Assembly (NCBI RefSeq): GCF_900478135.1
Contig: NZ_LS483470.1
Location: 2,228,501-2,292,500 of the forward strand
Length of the DNA stretch: 64,000 nucleotides
Source: Leminorella richardii
Lineage (GTDB): Bacteria > Pseudomonadota > Gammaproteobacteria > Enterobacterales > Enterobacteriaceae
Direction of reading: 5' to 3'
The number at the start of each line of letters is the position of its first letter. The first letter of the stretch is position 1. The position numbers and the translations under genes were made by a program. Below, in pieces: positions 35,199 through 43,895 of the stretch. The notes under the pieces were generated by a model, which saw only the letters and a program-made list of their open reading frames with translations, was not told the origin of the DNA and did not search any database.

Positions 35199-35222
35199 AG
35201 AAGCCACTGGGCTTCTTTTTTG
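35199..35222 (+). terminator. Rho-independent terminator after the IclR gene
   Basis: AAGAAGCC, loop ACTG, GGCTTCTT then TTTT, 50 bases after the stop codon. Confidence 0.88.
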
Positions 35223-35490
35223 TTCTCTGCACACAGTAATCTCTAGTGCATTTCTCTAATGAATAAAGGTGACATTGTCATCATATTATTTTTCGTCTTA
35301 CGCAGAGCAGCACAGTTGATGCGCCCGTGACTTATGAACTCCATGCATAAACCCTAGTAAATTATAGCCTCTAATCGGATAGATCTCTCTGCGCTATGCT
35401 TTCAGCCACAGCATACAGAGAGGGAATATCCAGTCGCGCAATGCGCCATGGCTACCTGACTCTTAACACTTAACTACGGGACATTTCATC
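35223..35490. other. Promoter region of the aldo/keto reductase gene
   Basis: The region between the IclR terminator and the aldo/keto reductase has no ORF. TAACACTTAACTACGGGACA precedes the start codon but gives no strong ribosome site. No repeat was recognised. Confidence 0.35.
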
Positions 35491-36480
35491 ATGCAAACGC
35501 GTATTCTCGGTCGGTCCGGTCTGAAAGTTAGCGCACTTGGCCTAGGCTGCATGGGGCTTAGCCACGGCTATGGCCCGGCAACCAGTACTCAGCAGGCTGT
35601 AGAACTCATTCGCGCCGCCGTTGAGCGCGGCGTTACTTTTTTTGATACCGCAGAAGTCTATGGCCCTTATCTAAATGAAGAGGTTGTTGGCGAAGCGCTA
35701 AAGCCGTTTCGCAATCGTGTAGTTATCGCGACCAAGTTTGGCTTTAACCTCGGTGAGAACAGCCAACAGCAGATGCTAAACAGCCGCCCTGAGCATATTC
35801 GTGAGGCCGTAGAGGGTTCTTTACGTCGTTTAAAAACGGACGTTATTGACCTTCTGTACCAGCACAGAGTCGATCCGGATGTACCCATTGAAGACGTAGC
35901 CGGTACCGTTAAAGACCTCATTTCAGAGGGTAAAGTAAAGCACTTTGGCCTGTCAGAAGCCGGAGCACAGACCATCCGCCGGGCGCACGCTGTTCAGCCG
36001 GTGGCTGCACTCCAAAGCGAATATTCCATGTGGTGGCGAGAGCCCGAGCAGGAAATCATGCCGCTATTGGAAGAGTTGGGCATTGGCTTTGTGCCGTTCA
36101 GCCCGCTGGGAAAAGGCTTTTTAACCGGCACCATTACCGCTACAACCTCATTTGGCGATAACGACTTTCGCAGTAAAGTACCGCGTTTCGCTACTGAAGC
36201 CCTTGAAGCGAATGAAAAGCTTATCGCTTTACTGGCTGAGTTGGCTTCAGAGAAAGGCGTAACCCCGGCACAAATTGCACTGGCCTGGCTACTGGCGCAA
36301 AAGCCGTGGATTGTGCCGATTCCGGGCACGACGAAACTGCATCGTTTAGAAGAGAATTTAGGCGCAGCCAGCACTATGCTCACTCAGGACGATTTACATA
36401 AGATTGCACAGGCGCTGGATACCGTGAAAATCGTCGGTGAGCGCTACCCAGCAGCCTTACAGGCGCTTATCGGTCGCTAG
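35491..36480 (+). CDS. Aldo/keto reductase
   Basis: A 329-residue NADPH-dependent oxidoreductase of the aldo/keto reductase barrel fold. The catalytic tetrad is visible: Asp in TFFDTAEVYG, Tyr in EVYGPY, Lys in VIATKFGF and His in LLYQHRVDPD. The C-terminal cofactor signature IVPIPGTTKLHRLEENL is present. It is close to the family often annotated as YhdN/IolS-type general reductases; the natural substrate is not evident. It converges on a LysR regulator gene, a common pairing, and shares a terminator with it. Confidence 0.9.
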   Translation: MQTRILGRSGLKVSALGLGCMGLSHGYGPATSTQQAVELIRAAVERGVTFFDTAEVYGPYLNEEVVGEALKPFRNRVVIATKFGFNLGENSQQQMLNSRPEHIREAVEGSLRRLKTDVIDLLYQHRVDPDVPIEDVAGTVKDLISEGKVKHFGLSEAGAQTIRRAHAVQPVAALQSEYSMWWREPEQEIMPLLEELGIGFVPFSPLGKGFLTGTITATTSFGDNDFRSKVPRFATEALEANEKLIALLAELASEKGVTPAQIALAWLLAQKPWIVPIPGTTKLHRLEENLGAASTMLTQDDLHKIAQALDTVKIVGERYPAALQALIGR

Positions 36481-36491
36481 CGCTGTTTGAA

Positions 36492-36525
36492 GCAGGTGTA
36501 CTTAAAAAGTGCACCTGCCCTTTTG
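36492..36525. terminator. Terminator between aldo/keto reductase and LysR genes
   Basis: GCAGGTGTACTT pairs with AAGTGCACCTGC (one G-T wobble) around a short A loop, followed by CCTTTTGTT on the plus strand. Confidence 0.8.
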
Positions 36526-36529
36526 TTCT

Positions 36530-37426
36530 CTAAAGCTCTCTATAGCGCAATGCCTCTATCAACAGTGCAAACGCCGGCGGATGACGCTTCCTGCTAGGAT
36601 AGAAAAGATAGTAGCCGGGGTACGTTGGGCTCCACTCGTTGAGAATCTGCACGAGAGAACCTTCGGCTAGCGCCTCGCTTACCCTGTCTTCAGGAATACA
36701 GGCTAGGCCAAATCCCGACATCGCGGCGTCAATTCGCTCTGGCAACAGGCTCAGCGTTAGCTGTCCTTCAACTTTTACCCGCAGCGGCTTTCCGTCTTTC
36801 TCAAATTCCCAGTGGTACAACCCACCGGCTGTAGGGAGGCGCATGTTAATGCACCGATGCTGCTGAAGGTCGTGAGGCGTTTGCGGGATCCCGTGCGCAT
36901 CAAAGTAGGACGGAGCCCCAACGACAACCATACGAATATCCGGCCCAATCCTTACCGCGACCATATCTTTTTCAACACTCTCCCCCAGACGCACTCCTGC
37001 ATCGAAACGACCGTCGACAATGTCGACAAATCCGTTATCTATCACCAGCTCCACGTTAATCTCCGGATAGTCTTTGAGGAAAGGCTTTAGCTTTGGCCAA
37101 AGAAGGCTGCATGCCGCGTGTTCCCCTACAGAAAGCCGAATATTTCCCGATGCGGTGCCATTCATCTGGATAATAGATTCTAATTCATGTTCAAGATTTG
37201 TCAGGCTGGGTTCAAGACACTGAATGATCTTTTCTCCCGCTTCTGTTGGCGCCACGCTGCGGGTCGTCCTCGTGAGAAGCCGAACGTTTAAACGCTCTTC
37301 TAGTGCTTTTATTGCATGGCTGAGGGATGACTGAGAAACCCCAAGCTTACCTGCCGCTTTGGTAAAACTTCTTTCCTTTGCAACGGCAAGAAAGCTTTGA
37401 AACTCATTAAAGTTTTCTTTAAGCAC
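36530..37426 (-). CDS. LysR-family transcriptional regulator
   Basis: A 298-residue LysR regulator. The N-terminal helix-turn-helix is clear (SFTKAAGKLGVSQSSLSHAI, about residues 21-40, then LEERLNVRLLTRTTRSV), followed by the periplasmic-binding-protein-like effector domain. It belongs to the CrgA-like subgroup by the ERIDAAMSGFGLACIPE segment. The start is GTG at 37426 behind AAGGAT. It probably governs the convergent aldo/keto reductase, but the direction is unusual: most LysR genes diverge from their target. Confidence 0.9.
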   Translation of the reverse strand: MLKENFNEFQSFLAVAKERSFTKAAGKLGVSQSSLSHAIKALEERLNVRLLTRTTRSVAPTEAGEKIIQCLEPSLTNLEHELESIIQMNGTASGNIRLSVGEHAACSLLWPKLKPFLKDYPEINVELVIDNGFVDIVDGRFDAGVRLGESVEKDMVAVRIGPDIRMVVVGAPSYFDAHGIPQTPHDLQQHRCINMRLPTAGGLYHWEFEKDGKPLRVKVEGQLTLSLLPERIDAAMSGFGLACIPEDRVSEALAEGSLVQILNEWSPTYPGYYLFYPSRKRHPPAFALLIEALRYREL

Positions 37427-38257
37427 TGTGCATATCCTTAACCAAGGCCGCCATTAGAGATACAGAGAGTACAACTTCCGTTCAGAGAACGCGTCATTTT
37501 ATCGCGATTCAGGGGAGAATTAACAATCGATTTGGCTAGCTCTAGGCCAGAGCTAAAGAGTGTTCTCGGAAAAACATTATCAAAACAATAAAAATCAACA
37601 CATTTTAAAATAACAAAATTAAATAATAATTTTTTTCATTATCTAGAACCCCCCATGTTTACACAATAATAATTGCATAAAAAAACTATACATAAAAAAT
37701 CAACTAAAAAGAAAAAATATAAGCAGATACTGAAAATAGTGATATCAACCAAAGATAGATCCAATAGATCGTTTTGATGTCGCTCATTAGATCTAATATG
37801 AGATTATGATCCAATTTGTTAAAACAATTTAGAATATAACATCATTATTGTCGTTTTACACAAGATTATAGATCGTGTTTAATTCACTAAAGGATGGATA
37901 AGTCTCGTCAAGGATAGAATGCCTCATCCAGATCTGAGGGTATAAACACATATCCCAACACCTTGATAGACACCTTCATCAACTTTTTAAAATTCATCAC
38001 GCACGTAAGTAAAAGTATCTTAAGTGTTAATGACCAAAAAACAAACAACGCATTTATTGATTGGTTTTTGGTAAAGAATTCTCATTCTACCTAAAAGTGG
38101 GAATGTTTATGCAAGCAAAAGTTAAAAAAGGGGCCAGTCGCCCTTTTAAGCCTATTGCTCGCACAGTGAGGGATATAGTTAGCCTAAAAGATATTTCATC
38201 TATCAGGGTTGATTATTCCAATTTAAATGACGATGTAAGATCAAAATGGAGTTTGTT
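37427..38257. promoter_or_regulatory. GATC-rich regulatory leader of the fimbrial operon
   Basis: An 831-bp AT-rich region. Six GATC (Dam) sites fall within 177 bp, at 37758, 37767, 37790, 37808, 37871 and 37931. Two share the 9-nt context ATAGATCGT (37764-37772 and 37868-37876), exactly 104 bp apart, resembling the paired Dam/Lrp sites of the pap promoter. A perfect 12-bp palindrome ATTAGATCTAAT lies at 37786-37797. A possible small ORF occupies the right end. Confidence 0.5.
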
Positions 38258-38261
38258 ATGA
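38103..38261 (+). CDS. Possible 52-residue leader ORF overlapping the fimbrial subunit gene
   Basis: An ORF from ATG 38103 (or 38109) ends with TGA overlapping the ATG of the major fimbrial subunit (ATGA, 38258-38261), an arrangement typical of translational coupling. The product is basic at the start (QAKVKKGASRPFKPIARTV) and has no recognised domain; it does not look like PapI. The ribosome site is weak (AAGTGGGA too close to the start). A hairpin with a short T tail (AAAAGGGG to GCCCTTTT, 38127-38148) lies inside it. It may be chance. Confidence 0.3.
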   Translation: MFMQAKVKKGASRPFKPIARTVRDIVSLKDISSIRVDYSNLNDDVRSKWSLL

Positions 38262-38815
38262 AGTTCAATAAGTTTCTTTTAGCTACCGCTATCACTGCAT
38301 CCTTTGGCGTTACGGCTGTTCAAGCGGCGTCTAACGGTACCGTTAACTTTACCGGTGAAGTTATCGACAAGACCTGTGATATCACCATCGACGGAAACTC
38401 AAGCCCAGCGACAGTTGTTCTGGCTGCCGTTGACAAGAGCCAACTGGCGGCGGCTGGCGCCACAGCCAAACGTACTGGTTTCAACATTGAGCTAAGCAAC
38501 TGCTCCGGCTCTGCTTCTGTTACTAACGCTGCGGCATTCTTTGAAAACGGCTCTACCGTTGATGCCATCGGCTACCGCCTGAACAACACCATTACTGGCG
38601 GCACTGAAGCAACTAACGTCCAGCTGCAGCTGGTTGACGCCGCCACTGGCAACGCCATCAAAGTGGGTAGCCCCGATCAGCACACTTCTTCTACCACCTA
38701 TGACCTGACCTCAGGCTCTGCCACGCTGCCGTACGCCGTTGAGTACTACGCGACAGGCGCCTCTACCCCAGGTCTGGTTGCCAGCGCCGTTAACTTCACC
38801 ATCAACTACTTCTAA
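38258..38815 (+). CDS. Major fimbrial subunit (type 1-like pilin)
   Basis: A 185-residue exported pilin of the chaperone-usher class. A signal peptide (FLLATAITASFGVTAVQA) precedes a single pilin domain with the Cys pair (DKTCDITI and LSNCSGSA), the Gly near the C-terminus and the terminal beta-strand VNFTINYF with a penultimate Tyr, used for chaperone and donor-strand contacts. ATG 38258 follows GGAG; the upstream ATG 38246 has no ribosome site. First gene of the fimbrial operon. Confidence 0.92.
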   Translation: MKFNKFLLATAITASFGVTAVQAASNGTVNFTGEVIDKTCDITIDGNSSPATVVLAAVDKSQLAAAGATAKRTGFNIELSNCSGSASVTNAAAFFENGSTVDAIGYRLNNTITGGTEATNVQLQLVDAATGNAIKVGSPDQHTSSTTYDLTSGSATLPYAVEYYATGASTPGLVASAVNFTINYF

Positions 38816-38897
38816 TCGTCCGCTTACCGATTAATCGTATTGATGAGCATTACACGGGGTGCGGCACTGTCGCGCCCCGCATCAGGGAGAAGTCTTC

Positions 38898-39602
38898 ATG
38901 AACCACCGTACCGTCTATCGCAGCGCCGCAGCGCTTGCACTCTCTTTCATTCTGGCGACACCCGCGTTAGCAGGGATAGTCATTACCGGCACACGCGTTA
39001 TCTACCCTGCCGGTGAACGCGAGGTGACGGTGAAAATCGATAACCGGGGAGATAAACCCGTTCTGGCTCAAAGCTGGGTAGACGACGGCGATCCAGATGC
39101 AACGCCGGAAACTGCCAAAGCGCCATTTACCATTACGCCACCGGTTAACCGCATCAACGCGGGAAAAGGCCAGACACTGCGCCTAATGTACACCGGCGAG
39201 CCGCTGCCAGCGGACAAAGAGTCTGTATTCTGGCTCAGCGTGCTGGAAGTCCCCCCGCTGAACAAAGAAAAACAAAACCAGCTCCAGATGGCGTTTCGTT
39301 CACGCATCAAGATTTTCTATCGTCCGGCCGGTCTGCCGGGCAATGCTAACCAGGCCGGACAGTCTGTCACCTGGAAAAAGGTTAAAGGCGGCGTAGAGGG
39401 CACTAACCCAACGCCCTACCACGTGTCGATGGCCAACATCGCAGAAGACAAAGAGGGTAAACGCCTTATCGGTGACGGCGGCATGATTGCCCCCGGAGGA
39501 AAAGAGTTTTTCCCACTGAAGAAGAGCCCAAGCACTATTTATCCTTCTTATATCAATGATTATGGCGGCATCAAGCCAACGCCGCAGCCAGTCACACCGT
39601 AA
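38898..39602 (+). CDS. Fimbrial periplasmic chaperone
   Basis: A 234-residue PapD-like chaperone that folds and delivers pilins to the usher. A signal peptide (SAAALALSFILATPALA) is followed by two Ig-like domains. Characteristic segments: GTRVIYPAGEREVTVKIDN, the conserved LAQSWVDDGD, FWLSVLEVPP and RSRIKIFYRPAGL. The usual G1-strand hydrophobics and the F1-G1 region (NRINAGKGQTLRLMYTG) are present. ATG 38898 follows AGGGAG. It lies 82 bp after the subunit gene. Confidence 0.93.
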   Translation: MNHRTVYRSAAALALSFILATPALAGIVITGTRVIYPAGEREVTVKIDNRGDKPVLAQSWVDDGDPDATPETAKAPFTITPPVNRINAGKGQTLRLMYTGEPLPADKESVFWLSVLEVPPLNKEKQNQLQMAFRSRIKIFYRPAGLPGNANQAGQSVTWKKVKGGVEGTNPTPYHVSMANIAEDKEGKRLIGDGGMIAPGGKEFFPLKKSPSTIYPSYINDYGGIKPTPQPVTP

Positions 39603-39721
39603 ACACCGTGGACTGACACCACAAAGCGAGCGCCGCAGTATCGGCGCCAAAAGAAAAACTGCTTTGTCTTTATCGACTATCGCGCCGCCCCGTTACGGCG
39701 CTTTGAGTGAAAGGAATTCAC

Positions 39722-42268
39722 ATGCCCTCTTTTCATCGTTCCCTGTCACCGCTTGCTGCCGCCGTTCTGTTAGCCCTCCCCGGCTGGGCTGGCGCAGATG
39801 ACGATATCGAATTTAATCCCTACTTTATGAGCCCAGGAAGCCAGCAGCGCATCGATCTGACGCGCTATAACCAAGATCTGGCGCCTGCCGGGACTCACAG
39901 CGCCGAACTTATCCTCAACGGTCGCCGCATTGGTCGGGATGAAGTCAAAGTTCAGGACATTACCGTAGACGGCAAGCGAGCGCCCAAAGTCGATATCTGC
40001 GTGAAGCCTTCAACACTCGCCGCGCTGGATATCAACGTCGAACGACTAACGCCAGAAGCGCAAAAAGAAATTGCCAGTCATAAAGAGGATCAGTGCCTGG
40101 CGCTGAACCGCCTGCTGCCCTCGGGCTCGGTGGCGTTTGACGCTAACGAGCAGTCCCTTAACCTGACCCTGCCGGAGATTTATATTGTCCGGCGCCCGCG
40201 CGGCTATGTGAACCCAGAACAGTGGGATACGGGTATTACTGCAGCAACGCTGGGCTACAACCTGAACGCCAGCCGCACAACGTTTAACGGCAAGGATAAC
40301 GACACGCTCTATGGCAACTTTAACGGCGGCTTTAATCTAAAGGGCTGGTATTTTCGCCATAACGGGGTCTATACCAAAACCAGCGATGCCAGCAGCGACT
40401 ACAACAACATCAATACCTATCTACAGCGGGATATCCCCGCAATTCAGGGACGACTGCTTGTAGGCGATGCCAACACCAAAGGAGAGCTGTTTGACACCCT
40501 GTCGTTTCGCGGCGCGCAGATAGCCAACGAAGAGCAGATGCTGCCTAACTCAGTCAAGGGCTATGCGCCAGTAGTGAGGGGGACGGCGCACACGGCAGCT
40601 AAAGTGATTATCCGTCAGGGGGGCTACGTCATTTACGAACGCACCGTCGCACCGGGGCCGTTTGAAATTACCGATCTGTACCCTACCGGCTACGGCGGCA
40701 ATCTGGACGTCTCTATCGAAGAGGCGGACGGCTCACAGCAGAACTTCCAGATCCCCTACGCGGCCACCAGTAACCTGCTGCGCCCCGGAACGCATCACTA
40801 CAGTTTGACCTACGGCAAACTGCGTTCAACCCAGCTAAGAAGCGAGCCGGTGGTAATGGAGGGCTCTTATCGGCGCGGTATCAATAACAGCCTGACGCTG
40901 TACAGCGGCCTACAGGGCAATAACCACTATCAGGCCGTGCAGGGCGGTGCCTCTATTGGTACACCGATTGGTGCCTTCTCGCTGGACGTCACTCACGCCC
41001 GTACCGAGTTGGGCAGCGCCTGGGGCGTCGATCGCGGCTCCATGTCGGGAGAAAGCTACCAGCTCAAGTACAGCCAAATCGTACAAAGCACCGGCAGTAA
41101 CCTGTCAGTGGCGGCCTATCGCTTCTCCACCGACGGCTACATGGACTTTATGACCGCCATGTCGAATCGAGAATTCGACGCTCGCAACTACAACAGATCG
41201 CAGTTCAGACGAGCCAAAAACCGCCTGATGATCAGCGCCTCTCAGCCCATGCCGCAAGGCTGGGGGCAGTTCTACGTCAGCGCTTGGCAGCAGGCCTATT
41301 GGAACGATGAGCGCACCGATCGTCAGTATCAGTTCGGCTACAACAATCGCTTTAAGAAACTGAACTACAGCCTGAGCGTCAACCGCAATCAGGACGCCTT
41401 CGGCAAGTTTCAAAACACCTACATGCTAAACCTGATGCTCCCTCTGGATAGCCTGTTCGGCTTTAACCAGATGGGTACCACCGTGACTCGCGGGCCGGGC
41501 AACACCATGAACGAACAGCTGTTTGCTTCAGGAACGTCCGGTGACGAGCGTCAGTACAGCTACAACGTCACCGCAGGTCACAACCGTCAGGGCGGTGAGG
41601 GGCGCGGCAGCAGCTCCAGCATCGTGGCTAATGGCTCCGTGCGCACGCCGTATACCACGTTCAGCGCGCTGGCGGGTAGCGGTAAAAGCTATGAAACCTA
41701 CTCAGCGGGGATGAGCGGAGCGATGGTGGCTCACTCTGGCGGCCTGACTCTGTCTCCCTACAGCGGAGATACCTATGCCCTGATCGAAGCCAGTGGAGCC
41801 AAAGGCGCTAAGATCGTCGGCTATCCCGGCATCAAGGTAGACGGTTTCGGCTATGCGCTAGTGCCGTATCTGACCGCCTATCAGCTTAACGAAGTGGAAA
41901 TCAGCCCGAAAGGCCTCTCGAACAACGTCGAGCTGAATCTGACCAGTCAAAAAGTAGCGCCATACAGCGGCGCAGTGGTGAAAGTGAAGTACGACACCAC
42001 CGTCGGCTACCCGGCGCTGATTAACGCCCCGATGGCTAACGGCCAGCCGCTGCCGTTCGGGGCAGAAGCCTTTGATGACAGCGGCCGCCGTATTGGCGTC
42101 GTCGGTCAGGGAGGCCGCCTGTTCGCTCGCGTTCCGTCAACGGAAGGAAGAGTACGGGTTGTGTGGGGTGACTCGCCGGATCGGCAGTGCTGGGTGCGCT
42201 ACATGATGCCCGCCAATACAGATTTGGAAAACAACACCACCATTAAGTTTAACTCTCGCTGTGAGTAA
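39722..42268 (+). CDS. Fimbrial outer-membrane usher
   Basis: An 848-residue usher. A signal peptide (LAAAVLLALPGWAGA) precedes the N-terminal domain (DDIEFNPYFM), a 24-strand barrel containing the plug domain (VRGTAHTAAKVIIRQGGYVI), and two C-terminal domains ending CWVRYMMPANTDLENNTTIK. The AAAGGA before ATG 39722 fixes the start; ATG 39707 is rejected. The length is normal for the FimD family. The next gene begins within or just after its stop codon. Confidence 0.94.
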   Translation: MPSFHRSLSPLAAAVLLALPGWAGADDDIEFNPYFMSPGSQQRIDLTRYNQDLAPAGTHSAELILNGRRIGRDEVKVQDITVDGKRAPKVDICVKPSTLAALDINVERLTPEAQKEIASHKEDQCLALNRLLPSGSVAFDANEQSLNLTLPEIYIVRRPRGYVNPEQWDTGITAATLGYNLNASRTTFNGKDNDTLYGNFNGGFNLKGWYFRHNGVYTKTSDASSDYNNINTYLQRDIPAIQGRLLVGDANTKGELFDTLSFRGAQIANEEQMLPNSVKGYAPVVRGTAHTAAKVIIRQGGYVIYERTVAPGPFEITDLYPTGYGGNLDVSIEEADGSQQNFQIPYAATSNLLRPGTHHYSLTYGKLRSTQLRSEPVVMEGSYRRGINNSLTLYSGLQGNNHYQAVQGGASIGTPIGAFSLDVTHARTELGSAWGVDRGSMSGESYQLKYSQIVQSTGSNLSVAAYRFSTDGYMDFMTAMSNREFDARNYNRSQFRRAKNRLMISASQPMPQGWGQFYVSAWQQAYWNDERTDRQYQFGYNNRFKKLNYSLSVNRNQDAFGKFQNTYMLNLMLPLDSLFGFNQMGTTVTRGPGNTMNEQLFASGTSGDERQYSYNVTAGHNRQGGEGRGSSSSIVANGSVRTPYTTFSALAGSGKSYETYSAGMSGAMVAHSGGLTLSPYSGDTYALIEASGAKGAKIVGYPGIKVDGFGYALVPYLTAYQLNEVEISPKGLSNNVELNLTSQKVAPYSGAVVKVKYDTTVGYPALINAPMANGQPLPFGAEAFDDSGRRIGVVGQGGRLFARVPSTEGRVRVVWGDSPDRQCWVRYMMPANTDLENNTTIKFNSRCE

Positions 42269-42278
42269 AAGTGACGCC

Positions 42279-42569
42279 ATGAGATCGCCAAACATATTCA
42301 ATCCGCGCTGCCCCTACTGCCATGAAAACGGCAGAGTGACAAAGCACGGAAAAGGCACATCAGGACTGCCCCGCTACTACTGTAAAGGGTGCTGGAAGAC
42401 GTTTCAAACCCAGTACTACTACCCGGGCAATCACCCTGTGGTCAATGAGCAGGTCAGTCAACTCATCGAGCAGGGCTGGACGCCAGGAAGAATTAGCGCC
42501 CACTTAAAAATCAGTGTTAACACGGTCAGCAGCCGATTAAAGCTTTATCAGCAGAATAAGGGAGATTGA
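42279..42569 (+). CDS. InsA-like zinc-ribbon/helix-turn-helix protein inside the fimbrial operon
   Basis: A 96-residue protein (102 if GTG 42261 is used). The N-terminal half is a zinc ribbon, CPYC then YCKGC, with KHGKGTSGLPRYYC between and KTFQTQYYY after it. The C-terminal half is a helix-turn-helix (NEQVSQLIEQGWTPGRISAH, then SVNTVSSRLKLY). The whole protein parallels IS1 InsA in order, spacing and length, but no InsB catalytic gene and no IS1 ends are present. It overlaps or abuts the usher and its TGA overlaps the region of the adhesin start, so it is translated as part of the fimbrial operon. A domesticated transposase-derived regulator is the likely reading; the target is unknown. Confidence 0.75.
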   Translation: MRSPNIFNPRCPYCHENGRVTKHGKGTSGLPRYYCKGCWKTFQTQYYYPGNHPVVNEQVSQLIEQGWTPGRISAHLKISVNTVSSRLKLYQQNKGD

Positions 42570-42571
42570 TG

Positions 42572-43771
42572 ATGAACATAACCGCCCGCTTACTCTCACC
42601 GCAGAAGAGATCTCTCAGGCTGTTAGGTGGACTTTTATTTAGCACCTTCGCGCTGACGACCATGCAGTCGCAGGCCGCCTCCTGCGAGCCTTTTACCCCT
42701 ACTTATTATGAAGATTTCTCAGTTCCTGTCATAGGCCCTGATATCGCAACCATTGGGGAAGATATAGCCGTTGGTGCCGTTATCTACAGCGGTCGCTATA
42801 ACTTTGCCGTTGCCAATGAGAAGCGAATAGGATGGCGCTGTAAAGTGGAAGAGGCCGATCTTCCTGCCACCTTTGATACGTACATGAAGGCTGACGTTAT
42901 CGCTATGCCGTCGGGTGCCCCTACGTTCTTTGGCAATAAAGCCGTTTATCCGACTAACGTTCCTGGGATTGGCGTCGCGATTAACGTCTGGTCAGCGGGT
43001 CAGAACACTTGGAAATACCCTGACTCTTGGTTTCAAGGATCTGTGCCGATAACCTATGCCTCAACGATACAAAACTTTGGCTATATGAATAGTATCGGCG
43101 TAGAGCTGATTAAAACCGGCCCTATTGCTGCAGCGGGAACTCAGCAGGTGCTGAGCGCTTCATTTCCGACCATCCAGCTCTCCGTCGGCGCTGTTGCGCC
43201 GGCTCTGTTCGAAAAGCCGTATATGACTATCAACTTTAACGGCGTGATGACGATGCACACGAAAACCTGTCAACTGGCAACGCCTGTCGTCGACGTCGAA
43301 CTGGGTACGCATCAGGGCGCCGACTTTACCGGGGTCGGTAGCGGAACCGAATGGAAAGATTTTGAGATTGTTCTGAAAGACTGCCCGCCCTTTTATGGCT
43401 ATTCCACCTCGGACGGTTCTGGATATGGATATAATTACACTGAACGTACAGGCTTAACCACGGGAAGAACCAAAGCCAACAGCGTATCTGCCACGTTTAA
43501 CAGCGTTCATGGTACTTATAACGCAAGAACAGCTCTGTTGGAAAGCGGGCCGGACTCTGCGGAAGGCATTGGTATTGAAGTTGCCAGAAGAGGAGAATAT
43601 ACCTATAACATCAACCTCAACGGCCTAAGTTCCGCCGGCTTTCTCAACTTAGGTACTGATGATGGAGCAACCTATACCCTTCCGCTGAGAGCGCGATACG
43701 TTCAGTACGCGTCAAGCATAAAAGGCGGTAAGGCAAACGGGGCGCTGGTTTTTACAATAACCTATCTGTAA
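42572..43771 (+). CDS. Fimbrial tip adhesin
   Basis: A 399-residue exported two-domain protein. The signal peptide ends near TTMQSQAAS. The N-terminal half (to about residue 230) is a unique receptor-binding-type domain; the C-terminal half is a pilin domain with Cys at TKTCQLATPVVDVELG and LKDCPPF, ending GALVFTITYL, the beta-strand for donor-strand exchange. GGGAG lies at 42560-42564; ATG 42572 has better spacing than ATG 42569. It terminates the operon before a strong hairpin. The ligand cannot be deduced. Confidence 0.87.
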   Translation: MNITARLLSPQKRSLRLLGGLLFSTFALTTMQSQAASCEPFTPTYYEDFSVPVIGPDIATIGEDIAVGAVIYSGRYNFAVANEKRIGWRCKVEEADLPATFDTYMKADVIAMPSGAPTFFGNKAVYPTNVPGIGVAINVWSAGQNTWKYPDSWFQGSVPITYASTIQNFGYMNSIGVELIKTGPIAAAGTQQVLSASFPTIQLSVGAVAPALFEKPYMTINFNGVMTMHTKTCQLATPVVDVELGTHQGADFTGVGSGTEWKDFEIVLKDCPPFYGYSTSDGSGYGYNYTERTGLTTGRTKANSVSATFNSVHGTYNARTALLESGPDSAEGIGIEVARRGEYTYNINLNGLSSAGFLNLGTDDGATYTLPLRARYVQYASSIKGGKANGALVFTITYL

Positions 43772-43835
43772 AACGGCAGCGATAGTCAAGGCACTCTCCG
43801 TCAATCAAAAGAGTGCCGGTTAAGAAAGAGATACA

Positions 43836-43862
43836 AAAAAGCCGGGATATTCCCGGCTTTTC
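43836..43862. terminator. Bidirectional terminator after the fimbrial operon
   Basis: AAAAAA-GCCGGGA, loop TAT, TCCCGGC-TTTT. It serves both the adhesin (plus) and the aldolase (minus). Confidence 0.85.
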
Positions 43863-43895
43863 TATTTCAGGTTCAGGCAATCTGCCGCAGCGGCG

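Noticed and set aside
42261..42569. A complete IS1 copy
   Set aside because: Only an InsA-like product is present; there is no InsB catalytic domain, no inverted ends and no target duplication, and the flanking fimbrial genes are intact.
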